Both the position numbers and the translations under genes were made by a program. Shown piece after piece: positions 6,774 to 14,084 of a stretch of 64,000 nucleotides of DNA. Location of the stretch: NCBI GenBank assembly GCA_002320815.1, contig DCLA01000039.1:130166-194165 (forward strand). Direction: 5' to 3'. Below the pieces are notes generated by a model. That model did not search any database. It saw only the letters and a list, made by a program, of their open reading frames with translations, and was not told where the DNA came from. Positions within the stretch are counted from its first letter, which is position 1. Every line of letters begins with the position of its first letter. This stretch comes from Myxococcales bacterium UBA1660. Its GTDB lineage: Bacteria > Myxococcota_A > Polyangia > Polyangiales > Houyiibacteriaceae.

Positions 6774-9374
6774 TCACCCTTCGGTGACCACCTCGATCCG
6801 CGCCAGGTAGGAGGCGAGACGCTCGATGAGTGCCGCGGTCAGCTCGGCGTCGCCGGCGTTGGCGGAGTTCTCGATCCGCCGCGCGCGGTTGCTCAGTTCC
6901 TCGAGGCCGTACGCTCCCCCCGTCCCCTTCAGATCGTGGGCGACCCGAGCGACTCGGGCGAGCTCACCATCATCCACGAGCTGCCGGGCGGCCTCCAGCT
7001 CGCGGCGTGCGCGGTCCAAGTAGGGTGGCACCAGGTCCGCCAGGAGAGGGTCGGGCCGGAGCGGAACCAGCGACTCCGCCGAGCCCGTCCCCGCCGAGTC
7101 CATGGTCGGCACCATCCCCCCTCCCCCCAGAGCGGCGGCGAGGGCATCACGAGTCACCGGCTCCCGGAGAAGGCCCGCACACCCCAGGGCCGCCGCCCGA
7201 CGCTCGACCGCGCCGGATTCTTCAGCCGTCGACACGTACAGATCGACGTCAGCGGCAGCCACTTCCCGCAAAATCGGGAGAAGCCTCCAGACGCGGTCGG
7301 CGCCTAGGTCCAGGTTGACGAAGATCTCTCGCGGACGCTCGCGACGCGCGAGGTGAAGCCCTTCTTCGTCCGACGTGGCTTCGACGACGTGACGGCCGAA
7401 GACACGCTCGAGGTGGCGGGTCAGGACCATCCGAGGCTCGGTGCTGCGCCCGACGACGAGCGCGGCGCGCCCATCCCCGCACCAGCGAGCCAGCGCGCCT
7501 CGGAGCTGGATGGCCGTGACGGGCTTGGGGAGGAAGGCGTCAAACCCGACCGCCTGAGCATCGCTCCGATGGCTGGTCCCCGTATGACCGCTGATCGCGA
7601 CGAGGGGGATCGTCGCCGCGGCCGGGTTTCGTCGGAGGCGCCGCCCCAGCTCCAGCCCGTCGATGACCGGCATGTGGAGGTCCGACAGGATGAGGTCCGG
7701 CGGCGCGGCTTGCTCGGCGAGAAGCGCAAGGGCCGCCGCCCCGTGCTCCGCAGTCCACACGGTATGCCCGTCGCGCTCCAAGAGCGCCCGAAGATAGTGC
7801 CGGTTGTCGGTATCGTCCTCGACCACGAGCACTCGTCGAGCGGGCCCGCGACCGACGGTTGGTAGGCGGGTCGCCGCCGGGACCGCGCCGGGCGCGACTC
7901 GGTGAAGAGCATCGCGGAGTGCCTTCGTGCTGGAAAGCGCGCCGAAGAGCCTCGTCACCGCCGGTGCGCCGTTGGGCCCACCGGTGCGAGGACCGAACAC
8001 GATGACGGGCCGCGCGACGCCGCCATCGAGGGTCGTCTCGCCGACGATGGTGACGTCCGTGTCCGCCGCACCGGGACCGAGTCCATTCCCGACCCGAACG
8101 CGATCGATACCCAGGCGACGCAACGCGCCCACCAGCGCTTCGCGCACCGGGCCGGAGCGTTCGACGACCCGAACTCGAAGGCCCAGAGGTGAAACCGCCC
8201 GAGTTGGCGGGGGATCCGGCTGAGCGAAAGCCACCCGGAAGATGCTGCCACGCCCCTTACCGGACTGAAGCTCGATACGCCCCTCGAGAGCGTCGACCAA
8301 CGTCTTGGTGATCGTGAGTCCCAGACCCGCTCCCTGGTAGACGTGCATGTCGGGCTGGCCCCGGGCGAAACGGTCGAAGATCGTGTCCTGGAGCTCGACG
8401 GGAACCCCGGTACCGGTGTCGCGCACCTCCAGGAACACCTCCCGGGTGGGCCCCCGCTCGGTGGCTCCGACCACGACGTTGACATGTCCCTCCTCGGTGA
8501 ACTGAATCGCATTGGCGATGAGGTTGGACATCACCTGTCGGAGGCGGGCGATGTCGGTCTGGAGGGGGGGCAAGGTCACCGGCGCCGTGACGAAGAGCTC
8601 CAAACCCTTGGCGGAAGCGGCGGGAAACCAACCGTCGACGACTTCTTCGGCCAGGTCGACCAAGGAGACGGGCTCATGCTCCAGCGACACCGTGCCTTGC
8701 TCGATCTGGGCCATGTCGATGACGTCACCCAGCAGGGAGAGCAGGCCGTTCGCGTTGCTCCGTAGTGAGGCCAGGTACTGGCGCGCCTCGGGTTCCATGT
8801 CGCACTCGGCGAGGAGGTCCGTCATCCCGACCACCACGTTCAGCGGGTTGCGAATCTCGTGACTCATCGACGCCACGAAGAGCGACTTGGAGAGGCTGCG
8901 CCCTTCGGCTCGTTCCTTCGCCTCGCGCAGCGCGCCCTCCAAGCGGCGGGCATCCTCGACCGCTCGCCGCTGGGTCTCGACGATCAGGATGGTCTCCGCT
9001 ACCGCCTCGTGCGGTGCAAAGTCCGCCAGAGACAGGCCCTGGGCGGCCAGCTCGTCCGGCCCGGTCACCCAGGGTCGACCGACGAAGAGACGCCGTCCGC
9101 CATCGCTCACCACCTGCCCTCGAAGTCCGAGAGCCGGCCGCTCGACGGGCCGAAGCTGAACCACGTGACCGCTCATCACGGCGAGGAGACCTCGGCCGGG
9201 AACGACCTTCGGCCGAACGATCTCGAAGCACTCGTCGAAGGGACGCCCGACCATCTCCGGGAGCTGGCGCGCGAGCGCTGGTCCCACACCGTCCACCCGG
9301 CCGCGAGGGTCGACCCCGAAGTAGAAGGGACTGATCTGGGCGAGCAGTTCGTCCTTTCCGAGCGTCAGCGCCAT
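6774..9374 (-). CDS. HNOBA-domain hybrid histidine kinase with receiver and HPt domains
   Basis: This 866-residue cytosolic kinase starts at ATG 9374, 10 bp inside the end of the H-NOX gene. Residues 1-150 fit the haem-NO-binding-associated (HNOBA) domain: ISPFYFGVDPRG, LPEMVGRPFDECFEIVRP, LGLRGQVV, RRLFVGRPWV and LSLADFAPHEA, then a coiled-coil helix. HisKA has MSHEIRNPLN with His172. The ATPase domain has NLIANAIQFTEEG, DTGTGVP and GAGLGLTI (280-385). A degenerate receiver-like segment (400-497) precedes an intact receiver (514-630, Asp565, Lys617), then a second degenerate receiver (638-745). The C-terminus is an HPt domain with AHDLKGTGGAYG, His813. HNOBA domains partner haem H-NOX proteins, so this kinase should transmit NO binding by the upstream gene product into a phosphorelay, probably to the EAL response regulators. 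Confidence 0.92.
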   Translation of the reverse strand: MALTLGKDELLAQISPFYFGVDPRGRVDGVGPALARQLPEMVGRPFDECFEIVRPKVVPGRGLLAVMSGHVVQLRPVERPALGLRGQVVSDGGRRLFVGRPWVTGPDELAAQGLSLADFAPHEAVAETILIVETQRRAVEDARRLEGALREAKERAEGRSLSKSLFVASMSHEIRNPLNVVVGMTDLLAECDMEPEARQYLASLRSNANGLLSLLGDVIDMAQIEQGTVSLEHEPVSLVDLAEEVVDGWFPAASAKGLELFVTAPVTLPPLQTDIARLRQVMSNLIANAIQFTEEGHVNVVVGATERGPTREVFLEVRDTGTGVPVELQDTIFDRFARGQPDMHVYQGAGLGLTITKTLVDALEGRIELQSGKGRGSIFRVAFAQPDPPPTRAVSPLGLRVRVVERSGPVREALVGALRRLGIDRVRVGNGLGPGAADTDVTIVGETTLDGGVARPVIVFGPRTGGPNGAPAVTRLFGALSSTKALRDALHRVAPGAVPAATRLPTVGRGPARRVLVVEDDTDNRHYLRALLERDGHTVWTAEHGAAALALLAEQAAPPDLILSDLHMPVIDGLELGRRLRRNPAAATIPLVAISGHTGTSHRSDAQAVGFDAFLPKPVTAIQLRGALARWCGDGRAALVVGRSTEPRMVLTRHLERVFGRHVVEATSDEEGLHLARRERPREIFVNLDLGADRVWRLLPILREVAAADVDLYVSTAEESGAVERRAAALGCAGLLREPVTRDALAAALGGGGMVPTMDSAGTGSAESLVPLRPDPLLADLVPPYLDRARRELEAARQLVDDGELARVARVAHDLKGTGGAYGLEELSNRARRIENSANAGDAELTAALIERLASYLARIEVVTEG

Positions 9375-9886
9375 CGGCCTCCTGCACTTCCACGTACGAT
9401 GACGATCGGCACCGCCCCGTCCAGGCGGCGGCGCTCGACGACCACGTCGACCGTGAGTTCGAAGAGCCGAGCGCTTCCTTCGAGGATCCCGACCGCCAGG
9501 GGCGTGAGCGAACCGCGGATCGACCGGTAGAGAAGCGTGCACCGCGCCTCATCGGCGCTCTCGAGCGAGAAGCTGGGCATCTGGACGCCTGGAAACGAGA
9601 CCGAGAGGCCAGCGTGCATGGCGTCGAGCTGTCCGAGGAACGCCGTGTAGCTGGGACCCATCGCGGCGAGAACGCTTCCGTAGCCGCGGCCGCGAACCAA
9701 TTCGGGAAAGCGAGAGCCGAAGTCCCGGAGCACCTCGACCTCCGATGAGCCGACGAGCTCGGCGATCCGAGCGACCCGCGCGATGGTCGACGCATCGGGG
9801 TGCTGCTCGAACATCGCGTCCTCGGGTAGATCGACGCCCCGGACGGAAGCGTAGTCCGACAAGAGAGTATGGATCAGCCCGTTCAC
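9365..9886 (-). CDS. H-NOX haem nitric-oxide sensor protein
   Basis: This is a 173-residue H-NOX (HNOB) protein. The GTG start at 9886 overlaps the previous gene's TGA in a 4-bp GTGA junction and gives the family's usual beginning (NGLIHTLLSDY). Haem-site residues keep the spacing of Thermoanaerobacter H-NOX (H102, P115, Y131-x-S-x-R). Here the proximal His is 91 (LDAMH), the haem-bending Pro is 104 (QMPSF) and YRSIR is 120-124, which binds the propionates. The position that matches the O2-stabilising distal Tyr140 falls on Pro129, so no distal Tyr is apparent. This favours NO over O2 as the ligand. The gene lies between an EAL response regulator and an HNOBA kinase, the usual H-NOX signalling arrangement. 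Function in NO sensing is inferred from family and context. Confidence 0.93.
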   Translation of the reverse strand: MNGLIHTLLSDYASVRGVDLPEDAMFEQHPDASTIARVARIAELVGSSEVEVLRDFGSRFPELVRGRGYGSVLAAMGPSYTAFLGQLDAMHAGLSVSFPGVQMPSFSLESADEARCTLLYRSIRGSLTPLAVGILEGSARLFELTVDVVVERRRLDGAVPIVIVRGSAGGRWR

Positions 9887-11058
9887 GAGGCGATCACCAG
9901 GTCGCGTGGGGTCGCGAAGACAGGGCGTCCCAGCGCGAACCCCTGGAGGAGGTGGCATCCCAGACGAATCACCGTCCGATGGACCGCACGCGACTCGATC
10001 CCTTCCGCCACGACTTGAGCCCCTTCGAGGCTGCAGAGCTCCACGAGGGTCCGCACGATCCGCTGGAGCCGAGGAGACTCGTCGACCCGCGCAGTGAGCG
10101 ACCGGTCGAGCTTGACCACGTCGGGCTCGAGCTGCGCGAGGCGAGCGAGTGCGGAGAACCCAGCGCCCAAGTCGTCCAGCGCGACCCGAAACCCGAGGCG
10201 ACGGAAGAGCGCGAGGCGCTGCCGTAGCCGACGAACGTTTCGAATGCTCCCGGCTTCGGTTACCTCGAGGATCACGCGCGACGCGATGTCGGCGAGAGGA
10301 GAGTCCTCGACCAGCCCCTCTTCGAGGAGATCCCCCGGAAGCACGTTCACGTAGAGGTCACCGGTCACCCGAGCGGCATCGCTGGCGACGCAGCGGAACA
10401 CCGTGGAGGCGACGTCGTTCTCCCGGCCCAGCTGGGTAGCCAAGTCCAGCACCTCTGGAGGCCGCTGAAAGGTCGCGGGTCGCATCAACGCCTCGTGACC
10501 CACCAACCTGCCACGACGGTCGAAGATGGGCTGGTAGGCGACGCGCAAGCCATCCAGCGCGGCGTCCAAGTGGCGCTGACGGGTCTCGACCTCCTGGCGT
10601 AGACGAAGCTCCATTCTGGAGGCCGCGCTCGCGGCGATGCGCCGTTCCTCGTTACAGCGACGCAACGCGCGCTCCACCGCCGAGCGCAGGCGGGCCGGAG
10701 CGAGGGGCTTCGAGACGTAGGCCGAGGCATCCAACTCGAGGGCGGCGATGGCCGAATCCACTGCGGGTTCGGCGGTCACCAGGACGACCCCGAGCTCGGG
10801 CTGCAGCAGCCGGGCGGCGCGCAGCAGATCCAGCCCATTCGGGGCCACCAATCCGTCGCTGCCGGGCAGCCAGAGGTCACACACGACCACGTCGAAACAG
10901 CGAGCCTCCAGGATGCATCGAGCCTCTTCGGCTCCGAGGACCACCGCGCACTCGTACCCTTCGGTCTCGAGGTGGGCCACCGCCAGGCGCGCGAAACTCG
11001 GATCGTCGTCCACGATCAGGACACTGGTACGGGGATTGGGGCTCTCACTGCTCGTCAT
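9883..11058 (-). CDS. Response regulator with EAL c-di-GMP phosphodiesterase domain (copy 1)
   Basis: This 391-residue protein has an N-terminal receiver (IVDDDP, phospho-acceptor Asp61 in VVCDLWLPG, T95, Lys117), a helical linker (about 125-170) and an EAL domain (about 171-385). Catalytic residues appear complete: E189-A-L, N238, E265, the Asp pair 295-296 in LDDLGAG, K316 in VVKLD, E352 in VAEGIE and Q372. It should hydrolyse c-di-GMP to pGpG under receiver control. It is the first gene of a tightly overlapping operon with H-NOX and the HNOBA kinase, as in known H-NOX/kinase/EAL pathways. The ATG at 11058 follows a GGAGG site, and a sigma-54-like element lies at 11085-11100. It is a close paralogue of the gene at 11448-12674. 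Confidence 0.93.
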   Translation of the reverse strand: MTSSESPNPRTSVLIVDDDPSFARLAVAHLETEGYECAVVLGAEEARCILEARCFDVVVCDLWLPGSDGLVAPNGLDLLRAARLLQPELGVVLVTAEPAVDSAIAALELDASAYVSKPLAPARLRSAVERALRRCNEERRIAASAASRMELRLRQEVETRQRHLDAALDGLRVAYQPIFDRRGRLVGHEALMRPATFQRPPEVLDLATQLGRENDVASTVFRCVASDAARVTGDLYVNVLPGDLLEEGLVEDSPLADIASRVILEVTEAGSIRNVRRLRQRLALFRRLGFRVALDDLGAGFSALARLAQLEPDVVKLDRSLTARVDESPRLQRIVRTLVELCSLEGAQVVAEGIESRAVHRTVIRLGCHLLQGFALGRPVFATPRDLVIAS

Positions 11059-11084
11059 TCCGTCGTTCCTCCGCGACCGAACGA

Positions 11085-11100
11085 TGCAGTAACCGGGCCA
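11085..11100 (-). promoter_or_regulatory. Candidate sigma-54 promoter P2 (EAL/H-NOX/HNOBA kinase operon)
   Basis: The minus strand reads TGGCCC-GGTTA-CTGCA with exact GG-N10-GC spacing, 9 of 11 consensus positions. The predicted start is near 11074, leaving a 16-base leader that contains the GGAGG ribosome site before the ATG at 11058. It resembles P3 at 13 of 16 bases. Confidence 0.6.
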
Positions 11101-11149
11101 GCGTCGGCCGCGGCTCGAGCGGACCGAACGCCTTCACTTCCTGGGATTC

Positions 11150-11164
11150 GTCCCGATCCGGTAC
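11150..11164. promoter_or_regulatory. Candidate NtrC-type enhancer dyad, site B
   Basis: GTCCC-GATCC-GGTAC on the plus strand (GTACC-GGATC-GGGAC on the minus) fits GTNCC-N5-GGNAC exactly. The extended minus-strand form CGTACC-GGATC-GGGACG matches site D at 14 of 17 bases. Its centre is about 83 bp upstream of the predicted P2 start. Confidence 0.6.
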
Positions 11165-11447
11165 GCCCGGGGGGCGGCGAGGGCGGGGAACACCGAGTCC
11201 GCCACACGGAACGACGGGCGCGTCGAGGCGGCCGGGGTGCCCGGGGGAGCTGGATTGCGCCCGCCAGCGCCCAGCCGAGGTCCCCTCCCCGCGTCTGTCG
11301 TGCATACCCAACACCCTGCCTGAAGCCTCGCCGCGGAAGCTCCTGCGGTTGCTCTTCGACGATCGCGCTTCTCCGCTCCCGCCCTTGGGCTGGGCCATGT
11401 CCCGGCGCCGTACCCTCATCGGCAAGAGTGTGACCGGGAGCGCTCGT
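11165..11447. other. Intergenic stretch with no supported gene
   Basis: About 390 bp separate the two EAL regulators; the promoter-proximal part holds P2 and site B. The remainder is GC-rich and holds nothing I can assign. A minus-strand open frame (11045-11398, 117 codons, Arg/Pro/Gly-rich) runs across P2 and site B and overlaps the next gene's start, and I do not accept it as a gene. The distal part may include the 3' end of the transcript of the gene at 11448-12674. Confidence 0.5.
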
Positions 11448-12674
11448 TCATCGATCCCCCGGAGGAAACGCGGGGCGCCCGAGAAGATACCCTTGCAGGT
11501 GCGTGCAACCGAGCTCGACCAAGACCGTCCTTTCGGCCTCCGACTCGATTCCCTCTGCAACGATCGCCGCGCCCTCGGCCGAGCAGAGCTCGACGAGCGA
11601 GCGCACGATGCGCTGGAGCTTCGGGGATCCGTCGATGTCGCGGACGAGCGACATGTCCAGCTTCACGATGTCCGGTTCGAGGAGCGCCAACCGCGACAGA
11701 GCGGAGAAACCGGCGCCGAGGTCGTCGAGCGCGATTCGAAACCCTCGGGATCGGAGCTCGGTCAGCCGGCGTTGGAGGGCGCCCGTGTCCCGAATGGTCG
11801 CCGCTTCCGTCACTTCGATGACCACGCGGTACGCCAGGGAGGCAAGCCTCCCGAAGAGATCGTCGGGCCCAGGGTCGAACAGGTCCTGAGGATGGATGTT
11901 GATGAACAGGTCTCCTCGCAAGCGCTGAGCGTCCAGCGCGACCCGACCCATGACCCTCCGGCTCACCTCGCCGAGCCTCCCCAGCGACAGCGCACGATCG
12001 ATGACTGCTCCCGGATGCGGCAGCGCCGAGGTCGCTACGCGCATCAGCGCCTCGTGACCGACGGGCTCACCGTCCCGGTCGGTGATCGGCTGATAGGCCA
12101 TTCGTAGAGTCGCGAGTGCGCGGTCGAGCTCGGTCGCCTGCTCGCGCAGGAGCAGGCGCTGTTCCGCGGCCTGCTGGGAGAGCTGTCGTTCGTGGGACGT
12201 GCGCTTCCCGGCTCGCTCGATGGCCGCCACGAGCGTCTCGGGCGGGTCCCCCTTGAAGACGTAGCCCGACGCTTCCAGCTCCATCGCCCGCGTAGCCGAC
12301 GACAGTTCCGGCTCTGCGGTCATGAGCACGACCCCCACGTCCGGGTAGGCATCCCGAATCGCTCCCAGGAGCTCGAGTCCCGCTCGCCCCTCGGCACCAG
12401 TGGGGCCCGGCATCCACAGGTCCGAGACGATCACATCCACTTTCGAGGCATGGTAGGCCGCCCAGGCCTCCTCCAAGGAGTGGGCCAGCTCGCAGCGAAT
12501 GCCGACGCGGAAGAGTCGCCGAGCGGTGAGACGAGCGAAGTCGACGTCGTCGTCCACGACCAGGACCCTCGGTCGGTCGGACGCGAAGAGCTCCGGGGGG
12601 CTCCAACCCGCAGTTCCGTTCGCGCCCTCCCCGCCCGACGTCCCATCGACTCCATCGGCGTGCATCTGTTCCAT
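11448..12674 (-). CDS. Response regulator with EAL c-di-GMP phosphodiesterase domain (copy 2)
   Basis: This 408-residue protein has a low-complexity N-terminus (1-33), then a receiver (VVDDDVDF, phospho-acceptor Asp85 in VSDLWMPG, T119, Lys141). A helical linker leads into an EAL domain (about 190-400) with GHEALMR (E208), FINIHPQD, VIEVTEA, LDDLGAGFSAL, DIVKLDMSL, VAEGIES and LQGYLLGRP, so the catalytic set looks intact. It is a clear paralogue of the H-NOX-operon EAL regulator, sharing long identical stretches in the EAL part. It is transcribed alone on the minus strand, divergently from the FIST gene. AGGAG lies 7 bases before the ATG, and a sigma-54-like element (12728-12743) lies about 55 bp upstream. 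It is the likely second output of the same phosphorelay. Confidence 0.93.
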   Translation of the reverse strand: MEQMHADGVDGTSGGEGANGTAGWSPPELFASDRPRVLVVDDDVDFARLTARRLFRVGIRCELAHSLEEAWAAYHASKVDVIVSDLWMPGPTGAEGRAGLELLGAIRDAYPDVGVVLMTAEPELSSATRAMELEASGYVFKGDPPETLVAAIERAGKRTSHERQLSQQAAEQRLLLREQATELDRALATLRMAYQPITDRDGEPVGHEALMRVATSALPHPGAVIDRALSLGRLGEVSRRVMGRVALDAQRLRGDLFINIHPQDLFDPGPDDLFGRLASLAYRVVIEVTEAATIRDTGALQRRLTELRSRGFRIALDDLGAGFSALSRLALLEPDIVKLDMSLVRDIDGSPKLQRIVRSLVELCSAEGAAIVAEGIESEAERTVLVELGCTHLQGYLLGRPAFPPGDR

Positions 12675-12727
12675 GGTCAGCTCCTACGAATGTGAGATGC
12701 GGATTGCATCGTTCCGAGGCACCCGGT

Positions 12728-12743
12728 TGCAGAGACCGGTCCA
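12728..12743 (-). promoter_or_regulatory. Candidate sigma-54 promoter P3 (EAL copy 2)
   Basis: The minus strand reads TGGACC-GGTCT-CTGCA with GG-N10-GC spacing, 8 of 11 consensus positions. The predicted start near 12717 leaves a 43-base leader. It is the weakest of the seven alone, but is supported by its likeness to P2 and by the nearby dyad. Confidence 0.45.
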
Positions 12744-12794
12744 ACCCGCTCCCTGGGTATCTGCTTGGGGCCGTGCGTCGATGCGGGACCCCTC

Positions 12795-12809
12795 GTTCCA
12801 GATCGGAAC
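12795..12809. promoter_or_regulatory. Candidate NtrC-type enhancer dyad, site C (shared by P3 and P4)
   Basis: GTTCC-AGATC-GGAAC is a perfect inverted repeat. It lies between two divergent sigma-54-like promoters, about 85 bp from the predicted P3 start and 63 bp from that of P4. The CC-N5-GG centre resembles NtrC sites. Confidence 0.65.
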
Positions 12810-12838
12810 CACGGCACCGCGCTCTCCGAAGTCGGCGC

Positions 12839-12854
12839 TGGCACACGCTGTGCT
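12839..12854 (+). promoter_or_regulatory. Candidate sigma-54 promoter P4 (FIST/hybrid kinase)
   Basis: TGGCAC-ACGCT-GTGCT has a perfect -24 box and 10 of 11 consensus positions. The predicted start near 12865 lies only 5 bases before the ATG at 12870, and no clear ribosome site is present. It matches P5 at 13 of 16 bases. Confidence 0.62.
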
Positions 12855-12869
12855 GATACTCGCGGATCG

Positions 12870-14084
12870 ATGAACGACACCCGACTCAGTGCCAGCGTCG
12901 CCTTCTTCTCCGCGGAGACCTCTGCCGATGACGTGGCTGGGGACGCATTGACGAAGCTCCGCGCGGACCTCGGGGGAGACCCCCACCTACTGCTGGTGTA
13001 CGCCGCCGGCGCAGTGGACGTCGCGCCCGTACTGCGCTCTCTACGGCGTCGAACCGACGCCAAGATCGCCGGCGGGACCAGCGCTCGGGGTCTCCTCGGA
13101 AGTCGGGCCATCGACGGCCCCATCGTGGGGCTCTTTGCCATCCGCGACGTCGACGGAGCCTTCGGGGTGGGCACCGAGTCTCTCGCCACCGGAGGAGCAC
13201 GCCTGGCGGGCGCGACGGCGGCACGACGCTCGGCAGCGGACGCCGGGCGAACCGGCGAGCTCCCCGCGCTGGTCTGGATTTGCTCCGCGCCCGGAGACGA
13301 GGAGCACGTGCTCGTCGGCGTGGGCGAAGTCTACGGACCGCACGCACCCATCGTCGGAGGGAGCAGCGCGGACGACTTCGTCCAAGGACATTGGCGACAG
13401 TTGGCTCGGGACCAGGTGTTCGACGACCACGTGGTCGTCGTCACCATGCATACGACAGCGCGGGTGGAGACGGCCCTCCAGTGCGGGTACGAGCCGACCG
13501 AGAAGAGTTGGTTGGCCACGCGGGTCGAGGGCCGGTCCCTTTTGGCGTTGGACGGCGAGCCCGCGTTCGAGAGCTGGCGCAGAGCCGCAGCGGTGGACGA
13601 GGCGGACTCCACGAGCCTGCTGGCCGCCTCCACCTTTCATCCCCTGGGACGTCCGTACACGTCGTCGGAAGGCACCCGGCACTTCATCTTGGTACACCCC
13701 GCAGCCCAGGTGGCGGGCGGTGGAATGAGTCTCTTCGCGCGCGCCGAAGAGGGTCAGGAGCTGGTGCTCATGCGCGGGACTCCGGACAGCCTGGTCGGTA
13801 GAGCCGCCAGGGTAGCGGAGGAGGTCAAAGAGATGACCGAAGTGACGCCGGACAGGATCCGCGGAGCTCTGGTCGTCTTCTGTGCCGGCTGCCGATTCGC
13901 GATCGAGGACCGGATGGAGGAGGTCGCCGCGAGCCTTGCACGAGTGCTTCCCGGGGTCCCGCTCCTCGGCGTGTTCACCTTCGGCGAACAAGGCTGTCCC
14001 TCGCCGGGCGGCGCCCAGCACGCCAACCTGATGGTGAGCGTGACACTCTTCGCGGACTCCGATCCGCAGTGGCGAAGCGCGTGA
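12870..14084 (+). CDS. FIST-domain sensory protein (NosP-like family)
   Basis: This 404-residue soluble protein consists of FIST_N (about 5-210: LLLVYAAG, DAKIAGGTSARGLL, PIVGGSSADD) and FIST_C (about 215-400: HPLGRPYTS, FCAGCRFAIEDRMEEVA, PLLGVFTFGEQGC). FIST domains bind small ligands and are usually paired with kinases. The NO sensor NosP of Pseudomonas and Vibrio is a FIST haemoprotein linked to a hybrid kinase and c-di-GMP output. This gene overlaps the start of a hybrid kinase and is divergent from an EAL regulator, so a NosP-like role is attractive. Haem binding cannot be shown from sequence, and amino-acid sensing is the alternative. I chose ATG 12870 because the domain begins there; the upstream extension in frame has no family character and would run across the promoter. 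Confidence 0.87.
   Translation: MNDTRLSASVAFFSAETSADDVAGDALTKLRADLGGDPHLLLVYAAGAVDVAPVLRSLRRRTDAKIAGGTSARGLLGSRAIDGPIVGLFAIRDVDGAFGVGTESLATGGARLAGATAARRSAADAGRTGELPALVWICSAPGDEEHVLVGVGEVYGPHAPIVGGSSADDFVQGHWRQLARDQVFDDHVVVVTMHTTARVETALQCGYEPTEKSWLATRVEGRSLLALDGEPAFESWRRAAAVDEADSTSLLAASTFHPLGRPYTSSEGTRHFILVHPAAQVAGGGMSLFARAEEGQELVLMRGTPDSLVGRAARVAEEVKEMTEVTPDRIRGALVVFCAGCRFAIEDRMEEVAASLARVLPGVPLLGVFTFGEQGCPSPGGAQHANLMVSVTLFADSDPQWRSA

Noticed and set aside
11045..11560. 171-codon minus-strand frame upstream of the first EAL gene
   Set aside because: It runs across the sigma-54-like promoter P2 and dyad B and overlaps the start of the EAL gene and the end of the other; composition is Arg/Pro/Gly-rich. 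Its last codons look coding-like but do not outweigh this.
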